Positions 40,360 through 48,240 of a stretch of 53,712 bases of DNA are shown here, piece by piece. This DNA is from an uncultured Slackia sp. (GTDB taxonomy: Bacteria > Actinomycetota > Coriobacteriia > Coriobacteriales > Eggerthellaceae), in assembly GCF_934630525.1 (NCBI RefSeq), contig NZ_CAKTVX010000014.1:1-53712 (forward strand). Reading direction: 5' to 3'. The notes under the pieces were generated by a model. It had not been told where the DNA came from. It saw only the letters and a program-made list of their open reading frames with translations, and made no database searches. The stretch's first letter is position 1. Each line of letters opens with the position of its first letter. Both the position numbers and the translations under genes were made by a program.

Positions 40360-40515
40360 CGAGCTGTTTCAAGCGGAGGCAAAAACCTCCCACCTGCTTC
40401 GGCGCAAGCTGATGGGTCTCAAGAATATACTTCTTCATGAACTTCTTGAACCCTGTGCGTGCGCGCAGGGTTTTTTGTTACAGTGCAAACCCGCAACCCG
40501 CGGGAGATGTAGGAG
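40360..40515 (+). promoter_or_regulatory. infC operon leader with attenuator (L20-leader type)
   Basis: The leader holds a small hairpin GGAGG/CCTCC (40375-40390), a region of possible alternative pairing, then a terminator stem AACCCTG/CAGGGTT (40449-40455/40466-40472) running into a T tract. In Firmicutes, ribosomal protein L20 binds such leaders and causes premature termination when in excess. Position and terminator fit; the L20-binding fold was not confirmed. Confidence 0.65.
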
Positions 40516-40527
40516 GTGAGCGCAATA
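40511..40527 (+). promoter_or_regulatory. Ribosome-binding site and apparent AUA start of infC
   Basis: AGGAGGTGA (40511-40519) is five bases before ATA at 40525, ideal spacing. The only standard start in frame, GTG at 40516, lies inside the Shine-Dalgarno itself. IF3 genes often use AUU, AUC or AUA so that IF3 limits its own translation. Confidence 0.7.
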
Positions 40528-41094
40528 GCAGCTCAAGAGCCCAGGCTCAATGAAGAAATCCGCACTCGTGAGTGCCGTCTGATTGGCTACGACGGTTCTC
40601 AGATGGGTATCTTCAACACCCGCGAGGCCATGCGCATCGCAGAAGAGGCCGGTTTGGACCTTGTCGAAATCGCGCCGAACGCTGAACCGCCCGTGTGCCG
40701 CATCATGGACTACGGAAAGTTCAAGTACGACCAGGCGATCAAGGCCAAGCAGGCTCGCAAGAAGCAGACCAAGGTCGAGATCAAGGAAATGAAGTTCCGT
40801 CCCAAGATCGACGTGGGTGACTACACCACGAAGAAGAAGCATGTGCTTCGTTTCTTGGCAGGCGGCGCTAAGGTCAAGATCACGATCATGTTCCGTGGCC
40901 GCGAGATGGCTCACCCCGAGCAGGGCCTCTCGATTCTCGAACGCTTGGCAGACGACTTGAAAGACGTTGCCGTTATCGAGAATGCCCCCAAAATGGAGGG
41001 CCGCAACATGCATATGCTCATCGCTCCGCTTCCGGCAGCGGTGAAAAAAGCAGCCGATAAAGACGCCAAAAACAACGGCGAATCCAACGAGTAA
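40525..41094 (+). CDS. infC: Translation initiation factor IF-3
   Basis: A 189-residue factor that binds the 30S subunit, checks the start codon and prevents early 50S joining. The N-domain has LNEEIRTRECRLIG, followed by VEIAPNAEPPVCRIMDYGK. A Lys-rich linker leads to the C-domain with EIKEMKFRPKIDVGDY and ITIMFRGREMAHPEQG. The acidic/basic tail of about 20 residues is longer than in E. coli. The start is set at an AUA codon for the ribosome-binding-site reasons given separately. Same transcript as rpmI and rplT. Confidence 0.95.
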   Translation: MAAQEPRLNEEIRTRECRLIGYDGSQMGIFNTREAMRIAEEAGLDLVEIAPNAEPPVCRIMDYGKFKYDQAIKAKQARKKQTKVEIKEMKFRPKIDVGDYTTKKKHVLRFLAGGAKVKITIMFRGREMAHPEQGLSILERLADDLKDVAVIENAPKMEGRNMHMLIAPLPAAVKKAADKDAKNNGESNE

Positions 41095-41112
41095 GCAGAA
41101 AGGACTTCGATT

Positions 41113-41310
41113 ATGCCTAAGATGAAGACCCATAAGGGCACCGCAAAGCGCTTCCGCGTCACCGGTACCGGCAAGATCGTCCGCGCTAAGGCTTTCAAGA
41201 GCCACATCAAGAGCAAGAAGAGCCCCAAGCGTATCCGCAATTTCCGCAAAGAGACTGTTGTCGCTGAGTCCGACAAGCGTGTTGTCGCTCGCAACCTCGG
41301 CCTCCGCTAA
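41113..41310 (+). CDS. rpmI: 50S ribosomal protein L35
   Basis: A 65-residue basic ribosomal protein; MPKMKTHKGTAKRFRVTGTG is the typical start and RVVARNLGLR the end. AAAGGA precedes it. Second gene of the infC operon. Confidence 0.98.
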   Translation: MPKMKTHKGTAKRFRVTGTGKIVRAKAFKSHIKSKKSPKRIRNFRKETVVAESDKRVVARNLGLR

Positions 41311-41332
41311 TTGATTTAGGAAGTGATTATCA

Positions 41333-41689
41333 ATGCCACGTGTTAAGCGTTCTGTTTCCGCTAAGAAGAAGCGTCGCGTTGTCCTCGCTCGTGCGAAGGG
41401 CTACTACGGAGCTAAGTCTCGCCATTATAAGAAGGCGAAGGAGCAGGTCCGTCACTCTCTGCAGTACCAGTACCGCGATCGTCGTAACAAGAAGCGCGAG
41501 GTTCGTCGTCTCTGGATTACCCGCATCAACGCTGCTGCTCGTATCAACGGTGTGTCCTACTCCGTGTTCATGAATGGCCTCCACAAGGCTGGCGTCGAGC
41601 TCGACCGCAAGGTGCTCTCCGACATGGCCATCAACGACCCCGAGGCTTTTGCCGCGCTGGTTGAGGTCTCCAAGGCTGCTCTGAAATAA
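41333..41689 (+). CDS. rplT: 50S ribosomal protein L20
   Basis: A 118-residue protein, early-assembly 23S rRNA binder and likely repressor of its own operon through the leader upstream of infC. Starts MPRVKRSVSAKKKRRVVL and contains AKGYYGAKSRHY and RRLWITRINAAAR. AGGAAGTGA precedes the start. Codon use is the most biased in the window, as expected for a highly expressed gene. Confidence 0.98.
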   Translation: MPRVKRSVSAKKKRRVVLARAKGYYGAKSRHYKKAKEQVRHSLQYQYRDRRNKKREVRRLWITRINAAARINGVSYSVFMNGLHKAGVELDRKVLSDMAINDPEAFAALVEVSKAALK

Positions 41690-41708
41690 TTCGTTCTTGC
41701 TGAACGCC

Positions 41709-41736
41709 AAAAGCCCCCGCAGCGCGGGGGCTTTTT
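41709..41736 (+). terminator. Terminator of infC-rpmI-rplT
   Basis: Stem AAAGCCCCCGC/GCGGGGGCTTT with AGC loop and T run. It lies 29 bases from the end of the convergent adhesin gene. Confidence 0.92.
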
Positions 41737-41764
41737 GTGCTTGGAGAGATTGACGCTGCGTCTG

Positions 41765-44700
41765 TCAGGGGTGCTCTTCGGCCTTGGGTGCAGCTTCCAT
41801 TTCGCATCGACGTTTGCTGTATGCGGCCATTGCCGCCGCGCTTCCCGCGAAAGCGAGTCCCGCCGCCCCCGCGATAAGGCTTGTTGCGAAATCGAGCGTT
41901 TTCGGCAGGGACTTCATTCGCTTGTTTTTTAGAATCGCGATTTCGATTTCGGGCGTATCGCGAATCTCGATGCGCAGCCCTTGGTCTTCGGCTTTATACC
42001 CTTCAGGGGCGCATGCTTCAGTGAGGACATACGTTTCCCCAACGCGCAGGTGGCTGAATTCCACTGGCGTTTCCCCTTGGGCAGCCCATCCGTCGGCTTC
42101 AAGTCCTTCATTGCAGGGCTCAATGGGGTTGCCTTGGGAATCTTCAAGACGGAATTTTCCGCCCTCAATTTTCGCTTGCGAAGCCGCCTGCTCGGCGCTG
42201 CCGTCATCGGCATGCGCTTTGCTGGCTTGTTCGTAGCGCTCAGCATCGACTTTGAAAAATGCCAAGCGTGTGAAATCATTCTCGATGGTCTCTTCCCACA
42301 GGGCGTCGCCTTCGTTTTCGCCTTCGCATCCCGCATCGCGCGCTTCGATCCAGGCGTTCTCGCTTTCATACCAGCGTCCGTCGCTTGCAAGGAAGCGTGT
42401 TTTGCTCCAATCGCTTGTCACGTAACCCAAATCGAAACGGGGACGTGTTTCGCGGAGCGTATATGCGCGACCTTTTGGTAGGTGTGTGGCTTTGGCGAGG
42501 CCTTCTTCGTCGGTTACGAGCTTGTATTCATCGGGCGCATCGGTGGCCTCGTCGACTGCGCCTGCTTCGCTGGATTCGTTGTCTGTGCTTTTCCTTGCGT
42601 TCGTCAAAACCCCGCTGGGCGGTTCGTTTTCTTTTGATTCGTCTGTGCCGATTGCAGTCTCGTTGCTGCCTGGAGTGTTCTCGTCCTGAATGCCCGCAGC
42701 CGAGGGTGCCTCGTCCTTTTCCTCTTCGTGCCCTTCTTCGCTTCCCGCCGCGCTTAAAACGAATTCGACCCCAGCAATGGGCTTTCCTGTTTGCGCGTCG
42801 ACCTTCGTAACCTCGATCCCTGTTGGCTCTTCCTCAATCGTGATGCCTGCGCATACGACTTCGCAGGTGTCGTTTTCCCATGTCAGCGTTATGTGGTGAT
42901 GCTTCGTTTCGGTTCTATACCCTTCGGGCGAGAGGGTTTCGACTACGACGTATTCCGCGGTGCCTGGCCCGAGCGGCAGAGGGGCGATCGTCCACGCTCC
43001 CGACTCATCACTCGTTGCGCTCCCCGCGAAGTCGTCCCTGTGTAGCGCAAGCGTTCCGTCGGGGAATACGATGTCGGTTGCGGCTCGTGCCTCATAGGTG
43101 GCCCCCGAGACGTCCTCTCCGGTCAGAATATCGATCTTGCGTCCTTCGATGGCTCCATATGCCTTTTCGTTGGGCAAGGTTATTTCAATGATGTCGTTTT
43201 CCTCCCATTGGTGATTCTGCGAAACCTCGAAGTACACGGGCTCTTTTCGCGTGAGATAGGGAGCGATGGTTGAAACCTCCCGAATGGCATAGCTGCCCCA
43301 GGCGAGCCTTTCGGGGAATTGCACCATGCCCGACTCGGGAATCGTGAAGTGGGAAATCTGTTCGGTGTTTGGCGTATGCACCTCGAATGACACGGGTTGG
43401 TATTCGCCGCTGGCGTCTTGCCTAAGCAACTCGACGACAGTTCCTGGCGAAAGCACGGTTTTACCCGTCTCGGCATCGGTCTTCTTTACGCGTACGGGCG
43501 AGTAGATGCGATGGTCCTCAATCGTCATGAACACGATGTGCGCGTCGGCATGCACTTCGATATCGGTGATTGGATCGACGAGTCTGAGCGCCTCGTCGGG
43601 GCAATACGTTTCAACAATGGTGTACGATCCATAGGGCAGGGCGCAACTCGGCGCCGATTGTCCGCCATGGGCTTCTGGCTCCCAGTTTTCAAGCAAATCC
43701 TTCGAAGTGAAGCGTCCGTCGCTTTTTGTTGTGACGGTTCCCATGAGCGAACCGAAAAGCGCCGGCCCGTCGTTTGAGACGACGGCCTTTCCTTGTGCGT
43801 CAAGAATGGAGGCAACGCTGTAGCCCTTGTTCGCAAGGCTTCCGTCGTCTTGCAGCCATATTTCGAATTCTGCTCCCACAAGGGGCGATTTGAGCGATTC
43901 GTCGCTTTCGCCCTCATGTTCGAAGAATTTCGCGCCTTCGATGTCCCCTCGAAACACGCGGTCGTATGCGGTCAGGGCTACGGTTGTGCAGGGTTCATCG
44001 CTTTCGGGCGCTAAGTCGAGGGCCATCCATCCATCGGCATCCGCATGCGGAAGCGGCGCGACGGCGTAGCCCTTCGGCGCTGAAACCTCACGAACGCGAA
44101 CAGCTCCGCGCGCGATTTCGGGAAATTCCGCAATCCACGCGCCGCCAGCTTCGGTTTCGAGCCACGTGCTTTCTGCGGTATAGGAGTTTCCCCGCGAATC
44201 GACGAGCTCGAAGAGCGCTCCCGAGAGTGAGGCGTGTCCTTGGGCGCGCTCGCCGGTTTCGACGTCTCGTTTCTCGATGGCGACGCGCACGGTTTTTGGC
44301 GTATCGTCAAGCGTTTGCGCGCCTGCCGCCTGGCCCACCTCCATATACCGCGGTTCATCCCAGGCGCAAAATCCCAAGGGGGCGTGGTCCTCCCGAATCC
44401 ACACGCCCTGGCCTGGAGTAAGTTCAATTTCGGCGCAGCCTTGTGCATTCGTAGAGAATTCGGTGATCAGTCCGCTGCATACGCCGTTTTCGCAATGCTG
44501 GAACACGCTGAATTGCGCCCCCTCAAGCGAATAAAACGGCGCGCCTTCATCGCCCGTCGCGATCGAGATTTCCGCAGAGCGTTTTTGAAGCGCAAGCGTG
44601 ATGAGGTTCGTGAGCGGCACGTGGAGCCAATAGACGTTGCCCCATTTTGCTGTGATTTGGGAAATCATATTGCCGGGGCACGCTCCGGCAATCACGCCGT

Positions 44701-45406
44701 CCGCGTGGCTTGAGGAATGCCATGCCAGATCATGGTTCGGCGCGTCGCCCCAGAAGAACAGAATGTGGCAATCGGCGCCAGGCGCTCCCCAATCAAGCGG
44801 ATCGGCAATGATGATGTCGCCTTTGCACAGCTGGCCGCTGGCGAGCATGCTTTCTTTGCTTTCGTATCTCGTGCGCAGTTCCGAGTGGTCGTTGAGATAG
44901 GAAATCCAACGTGACAAGTTCGATTTGTTGCCTCTGTTGTATCCCGATGAGCCAACATAAGACCCTATGGGGTCGCAGTTGGCGCCGCATGCTTCAAGCA
45001 CTGCGACGATGAACCCCGTGCAGTTCATGTAAGCCTGCCCATTTGATTTCGGTTTGCCGTTGGGGTGCCAGCAATCCCAGGTGGAAATGTCGCCCCCGGC
45101 GCCGTCGGGCCCGGTGTTGCCATAAGGGGTGCCCAGGTAGTACGAATCGTATTCGTGCGCCTTCAGCTCGTCGAGCGCGCATCTCGTGGCGCCCAGGATA
45201 TCTTCGATTGTGCTCTGCGGGTTTCGGATTTCTGTCGCCCAGGCTTGGCGGAAAAGATGGTGTTGGCTGGCGTGGTCTAACGGTGCGCCTTCGAAGGCTA
45301 CAGGGCCCAATGCGGCATATGATGCAGCCGTGGCGGCAAGGGCGAAAAATGATCGGCGCGAAAAGGGCGCATGGGGGATATAGGGCGGACAAAGGGACGT
45401 AGGCAT
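41765..45406 (-). CDS. Cell-wall-anchored surface protein: NlpC/P60-like head plus SpaA/Cna-B repeats
   Basis: 1213 residues. The N-terminus carries a Tat-like signal (SRRSFFALAATAA, R17-R18). Residues about 60-260 resemble an NlpC/P60 (C40) cell-wall hydrolase, with candidate nucleophile C129 (MNCTGFIVAV) and H214 (DCHILFFWG). At least five transthyretin-like SpaA/Cna-B modules follow. Each starts with a lysine motif (IEKRDVETGE, VKKTDAETGK, GRKIDILTGE, VTKVDAQTGK, FFKVDAER) and several end in an E-box such as VVETLSPEGY or TEACAPEGYK. This suggests internal isopeptide bonds. The C-terminus has LPKT (about 1167), a hydrophobic span and KRR, a sortase signal. An acidic Ser/Glu insertion lies in the last third. 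AGGAGG precedes the start. No sortase gene is in the window. Confidence 0.88.
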   Translation of the reverse strand: MPTSLCPPYIPHAPFSRRSFFALAATAASYAALGPVAFEGAPLDHASQHHLFRQAWATEIRNPQSTIEDILGATRCALDELKAHEYDSYYLGTPYGNTGPDGAGGDISTWDCWHPNGKPKSNGQAYMNCTGFIVAVLEACGANCDPIGSYVGSSGYNRGNKSNLSRWISYLNDHSELRTRYESKESMLASGQLCKGDIIIADPLDWGAPGADCHILFFWGDAPNHDLAWHSSSHADGVIAGACPGNMISQITAKWGNVYWLHVPLTNLITLALQKRSAEISIATGDEGAPFYSLEGAQFSVFQHCENGVCSGLITEFSTNAQGCAEIELTPGQGVWIREDHAPLGFCAWDEPRYMEVGQAAGAQTLDDTPKTVRVAIEKRDVETGERAQGHASLSGALFELVDSRGNSYTAESTWLETEAGGAWIAEFPEIARGAVRVREVSAPKGYAVAPLPHADADGWMALDLAPESDEPCTTVALTAYDRVFRGDIEGAKFFEHEGESDESLKSPLVGAEFEIWLQDDGSLANKGYSVASILDAQGKAVVSNDGPALFGSLMGTVTTKSDGRFTSKDLLENWEPEAHGGQSAPSCALPYGSYTIVETYCPDEALRLVDPITDIEVHADAHIVFMTIEDHRIYSPVRVKKTDAETGKTVLSPGTVVELLRQDASGEYQPVSFEVHTPNTEQISHFTIPESGMVQFPERLAWGSYAIREVSTIAPYLTRKEPVYFEVSQNHQWEENDIIEITLPNEKAYGAIEGRKIDILTGEDVSGATYEARAATDIVFPDGTLALHRDDFAGSATSDESGAWTIAPLPLGPGTAEYVVVETLSPEGYRTETKHHHITLTWENDTCEVVCAGITIEEEPTGIEVTKVDAQTGKPIAGVEFVLSAAGSEEGHEEEKDEAPSAAGIQDENTPGSNETAIGTDESKENEPPSGVLTNARKSTDNESSEAGAVDEATDAPDEYKLVTDEEGLAKATHLPKGRAYTLRETRPRFDLGYVTSDWSKTRFLASDGRWYESENAWIEARDAGCEGENEGDALWEETIENDFTRLAFFKVDAERYEQASKAHADDGSAEQAASQAKIEGGKFRLEDSQGNPIEPCNEGLEADGWAAQGETPVEFSHLRVGETYVLTEACAPEGYKAEDQGLRIEIRDTPEIEIAILKNKRMKSLPKTLDFATSLIAGAAGLAFAGSAAAMAAYSKRRCEMEAAPKAEEHP

Positions 45407-45648
45407 GGTCGCCTCCTAATCGATTGCTGCGGTCTGCGTCGCTGCGGGCGCATGCCTATGCTAGAGGCGAAACCTTGCCCAATCCTTGCCCGTTCCCCGT
45501 GCTTTTCCTCGCGTTTTGGTGCCGCATTGCCGCTCGTTGCGGCTGAATTCCAGGCGATTTCCTCGTATGGACGCTGCGGCAATCGTTTGAAATCCCCTTG
45601 TTTTTGTTGAAACGTTCACGCGTTTCTCCCATTTTTGGCGGGCGGCCA
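45407..45648. other. Intergenic stretch between the adhesin and U32 genes
   Basis: Upstream region of the adhesin gene. No supported gene; no clear -35/-10 pair was found. Confidence 0.4.
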
Positions 45649-45687
45649 ATAAAAAAGCCCACGTTTCCGTTTTGGGGAAACGCGGGC
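45649..45687 (-). terminator. Terminator of the U32 peptidase gene
   Basis: On the minus strand, a 12-bp stem (45676-45687 with 45657-45668, one G-T pair) is followed by TTTTTT. It lies about 45 bases beyond the U32 stop codon. Confidence 0.88.
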
Positions 45688-45733
45688 AGCATTTGAGGTG
45701 AACTGCGAGGTTACGGAACTTCGTACGGGGCGC

Positions 45734-48172
45734 TTATTGCACGCCTCTGAACAAGTGTCCCGTCGTGCAGCCTTCCGCCTTTGCGACGTTCGTGCCACGC
45801 TTGGCGGCTTCGATGGCGCGCACGACTCGGGAGGTAGCCTTGCCGGCTTCGTTGGCGCTCATGAGCGTTGTGTCGATCATGAAGGCCGAAACGCCCGCGT
45901 CGATAAGCTCGTCAATCACGTGTGCGGCATCGAAGCGCACGGCGTTGTAGAGGTGGCTGCGGCCAAAGCAGTCGGTTACCACGGGGAAACGATAGCCCTT
46001 GCGATCGAGCAGCGTGTGCGCGTGGGTGCGTCGTTCGCATTGCGAACACTTCTGGTTGCATGCGCCCTGGCTCATGAGCAGGCAGTGCTCGCAGGTCATG
46101 AGTTCCTGGTTGCCGCAAACCACAATGCCCAGTTCGACGGGTGAATTTTTGCCGAGCTCAGCGATTTGTTTCAAGGAAAGCTCTGGGGAGAGCCATACGC
46201 GGCGAGCTCCCAGGGCGGCTGCGACGGAAAGCGAGGCGGCATTCGTGATGGGCAGGTGCGGTCCCACTTCAACAAGCGAGCCCATGTTCGCGCCGCGCAC
46301 GAGTTGGCCGAGGTTCTCGACGAACAGCGGTTTTTCAGGTTTCGCCCACTTCCACAAGTCGACGTCTTCCTCGCTGTTCATAGGGAGCTTGTCCACCACG
46401 GGCAGGGCGATCGCGCAGCGGCCGGGGTATCCCGCCTGCTCCTCATCGACGATGCGGCCCTCGCAGCATGCTTCGCCGCGACGATAGTTCAGGGCGGCGA
46501 CGAACACCACATCGGCGCCGGCTTTTTTGGCGGCGCGCGCGCATGCGGGATTCGTGGCGAACGCTACGACGCACGCGTCATCGGCGGTCGGTTTCGGCAT
46601 GGGGCGGCCGTGTTCAGGCTTCTCGGTTTTTTCGATAATGCGATCGCGCCACGGATCGAGCATGGCTTCGGCGAGCATCTTCAGCGCCTGCGTGCGCGCT
46701 TTGTGCAAAGCCGAAAAGCCCATGCCCACGCCTTCGTCGACATCGACATCGAGGTCCGTAAGGAAAAACGGCGTATTGCCCAGCCGGTCAACGTGTTCGC
46801 GCACTTCTTCGGGGGTAATGGCCTTCGTGCGGGCCGCCTCCACCGTTGCGCCCTCGAAAGAGGCTTTCACGCCGGCGCATTCTGCCACAAAGCGCAAAGG
46901 CTCGCCGATATGGGCCACGACGCGCATGCGTGCGGGAAGGCGAGGCTCAAAATCGTCGTCGTGGAATGCCATGGAAGCGTCGCGAACGCGGAACACGCGA
47001 TCGCCTTTGCCCACGCGGCCGTCGATTTCGAAGTAATACATGTCGCCTTTGCGCTCAAACGCCTCAAGCGTTGAGGCGAAATGGCCCTTATTGGTCCAAA
47101 ATTCCAACACGTCGCCTTCATGCAGCTCGGTTTGGGACTCCACGGCAACCTCGCGGCCCTTCGCCTTCGCAACGCGTCCGGCGAAAACGCCACGGTTGTT
47201 CGGGCGGCCATAGCCCATGATGTCGTTTCCGCGGCGGCGGGAAAGATAGGCTTCGGTGAATCCGCGGCTGAAGGCCTCGGAAAGCGCGCGATGCTCTTCC
47301 TCGGTCGCGCCCGCTTCTTCAAGAGGCGTGCCTTCGTCGATGGCGCATGCCAAGCGGTCAATTGCCGCGCGATAGGCCGCCACCACGGCGAATACGTATT
47401 CGGGCGATTTCATGCGGCCCTCGATTTTCAGGCTGTCGACGCCCGTTTCCGCGAGTTTGGGGAGCATGTCGATGGTGCAGAGGTCTTTCGGGGAAAGCAG
47501 GCGGTCGCCCGGTGCCGAAAGCTCTGTGTCGGAGTCCTCGTCTCGAAGGGTGTAGGGAAGGCGGCATGCCTGCGCGCAGGTGCCTCGGTTCGCGGAGCGT
47601 CCGCCGATCATGGAGCTCATAAGGCATTGCCCCGAATAGCAAATGCACAGGGCGCCGTGCGCGAAGCACTCGGTTTCCATATTCAGGCTGTGCGCCTCTT
47701 CGGTTACTTCGGCGAGTTCGGCGCAGCTCAGCTCGCGCGCCAGCGTTACGCGTTCGGCGCCGAATTCCGCCGCCGCCCGCACGCCGTCGATGTTGTGCGT
47801 GTTCATCTGCGTAGAGATATGCAGGCGCGCATCGGGCAGCGTGTGCCTCACTTCGGCGGCGAGTCCGATATCTTGCACGATAAGGGCGTCTACGCCACGT
47901 CGCCATGCCTGGCGGGCAAGTTCAAGTGCCGCCGAGGCCTCGTCGGGCATAATCGCGATATTGAGCGTGAGGTACACGCGAACCCCGCGCAGGTGAGCGA
48001 AATCGCACGCGCGCGCCAGGTCGTCAAGGGTGAAGTTGTCTGCGCTGCGGCGGGCATTGAACGCATCGCAACCCAAGTACACCGCATCGGCTCCGGCCGC
48101 CACCGCGGCATGCAAACACGTCATAGAGCCTGCGGGGGCGAGAAGTTCCATATGCCTGTATGGGTTCATCAT
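45734..48172 (-). CDS. U32-family peptidase / RlhA-like protein
   Basis: About 812 residues. The N-terminal U32 domain starts MELLAPAGSMTCLHAAVAAG and contains GRSANRGTCAQACRLPY. A DUF3656-like middle follows, then a C-terminal repeat of the fold with a Cys-rich site (CEHCLLM, CNQKCSQCERR) that could hold a metal cluster. Relatives include collagenase-like proteases and the RlhA/TrhP enzymes that hydroxylate 23S rRNA or tRNA; the long two-part architecture favours the RNA-modification branch (inference). The start is uncertain: ATG at 48172, 48169 or 48151, none with a strong ribosome-binding site. Divergent from the PBP gene with only 68 bases between. Confidence 0.85.
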   Translation of the reverse strand: MMNPYRHMELLAPAGSMTCLHAAVAAGADAVYLGCDAFNARRSADNFTLDDLARACDFAHLRGVRVYLTLNIAIMPDEASAALELARQAWRRGVDALIVQDIGLAAEVRHTLPDARLHISTQMNTHNIDGVRAAAEFGAERVTLARELSCAELAEVTEEAHSLNMETECFAHGALCICYSGQCLMSSMIGGRSANRGTCAQACRLPYTLRDEDSDTELSAPGDRLLSPKDLCTIDMLPKLAETGVDSLKIEGRMKSPEYVFAVVAAYRAAIDRLACAIDEGTPLEEAGATEEEHRALSEAFSRGFTEAYLSRRRGNDIMGYGRPNNRGVFAGRVAKAKGREVAVESQTELHEGDVLEFWTNKGHFASTLEAFERKGDMYYFEIDGRVGKGDRVFRVRDASMAFHDDDFEPRLPARMRVVAHIGEPLRFVAECAGVKASFEGATVEAARTKAITPEEVREHVDRLGNTPFFLTDLDVDVDEGVGMGFSALHKARTQALKMLAEAMLDPWRDRIIEKTEKPEHGRPMPKPTADDACVVAFATNPACARAAKKAGADVVFVAALNYRRGEACCEGRIVDEEQAGYPGRCAIALPVVDKLPMNSEEDVDLWKWAKPEKPLFVENLGQLVRGANMGSLVEVGPHLPITNAASLSVAAALGARRVWLSPELSLKQIAELGKNSPVELGIVVCGNQELMTCEHCLLMSQGACNQKCSQCERRTHAHTLLDRKGYRFPVVTDCFGRSHLYNAVRFDAAHVIDELIDAGVSAFMIDTTLMSANEAGKATSRVVRAIEAAKRGTNVAKAEGCTTGHLFRGVQ

Positions 48173-48203
48173 GTAAAAAGTCCAATCGTCTTCGTGTAAA
48201 ACT

Positions 48204-48232
48204 TTGCGAATAGTATCGCTTTCGGGTATCGT
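48204..48232 (+). promoter_or_regulatory. Possible promoter giving a leaderless PBP mRNA
   Basis: TTGCGA (48204-48209) and TATCGT (48227-48232) are spaced by 17 bases. Transcription would start at or next to the ATG at 48241. No Shine-Dalgarno is visible before that ATG. Confidence 0.35.
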
Positions 48233-48240
48233 TGCACAGT

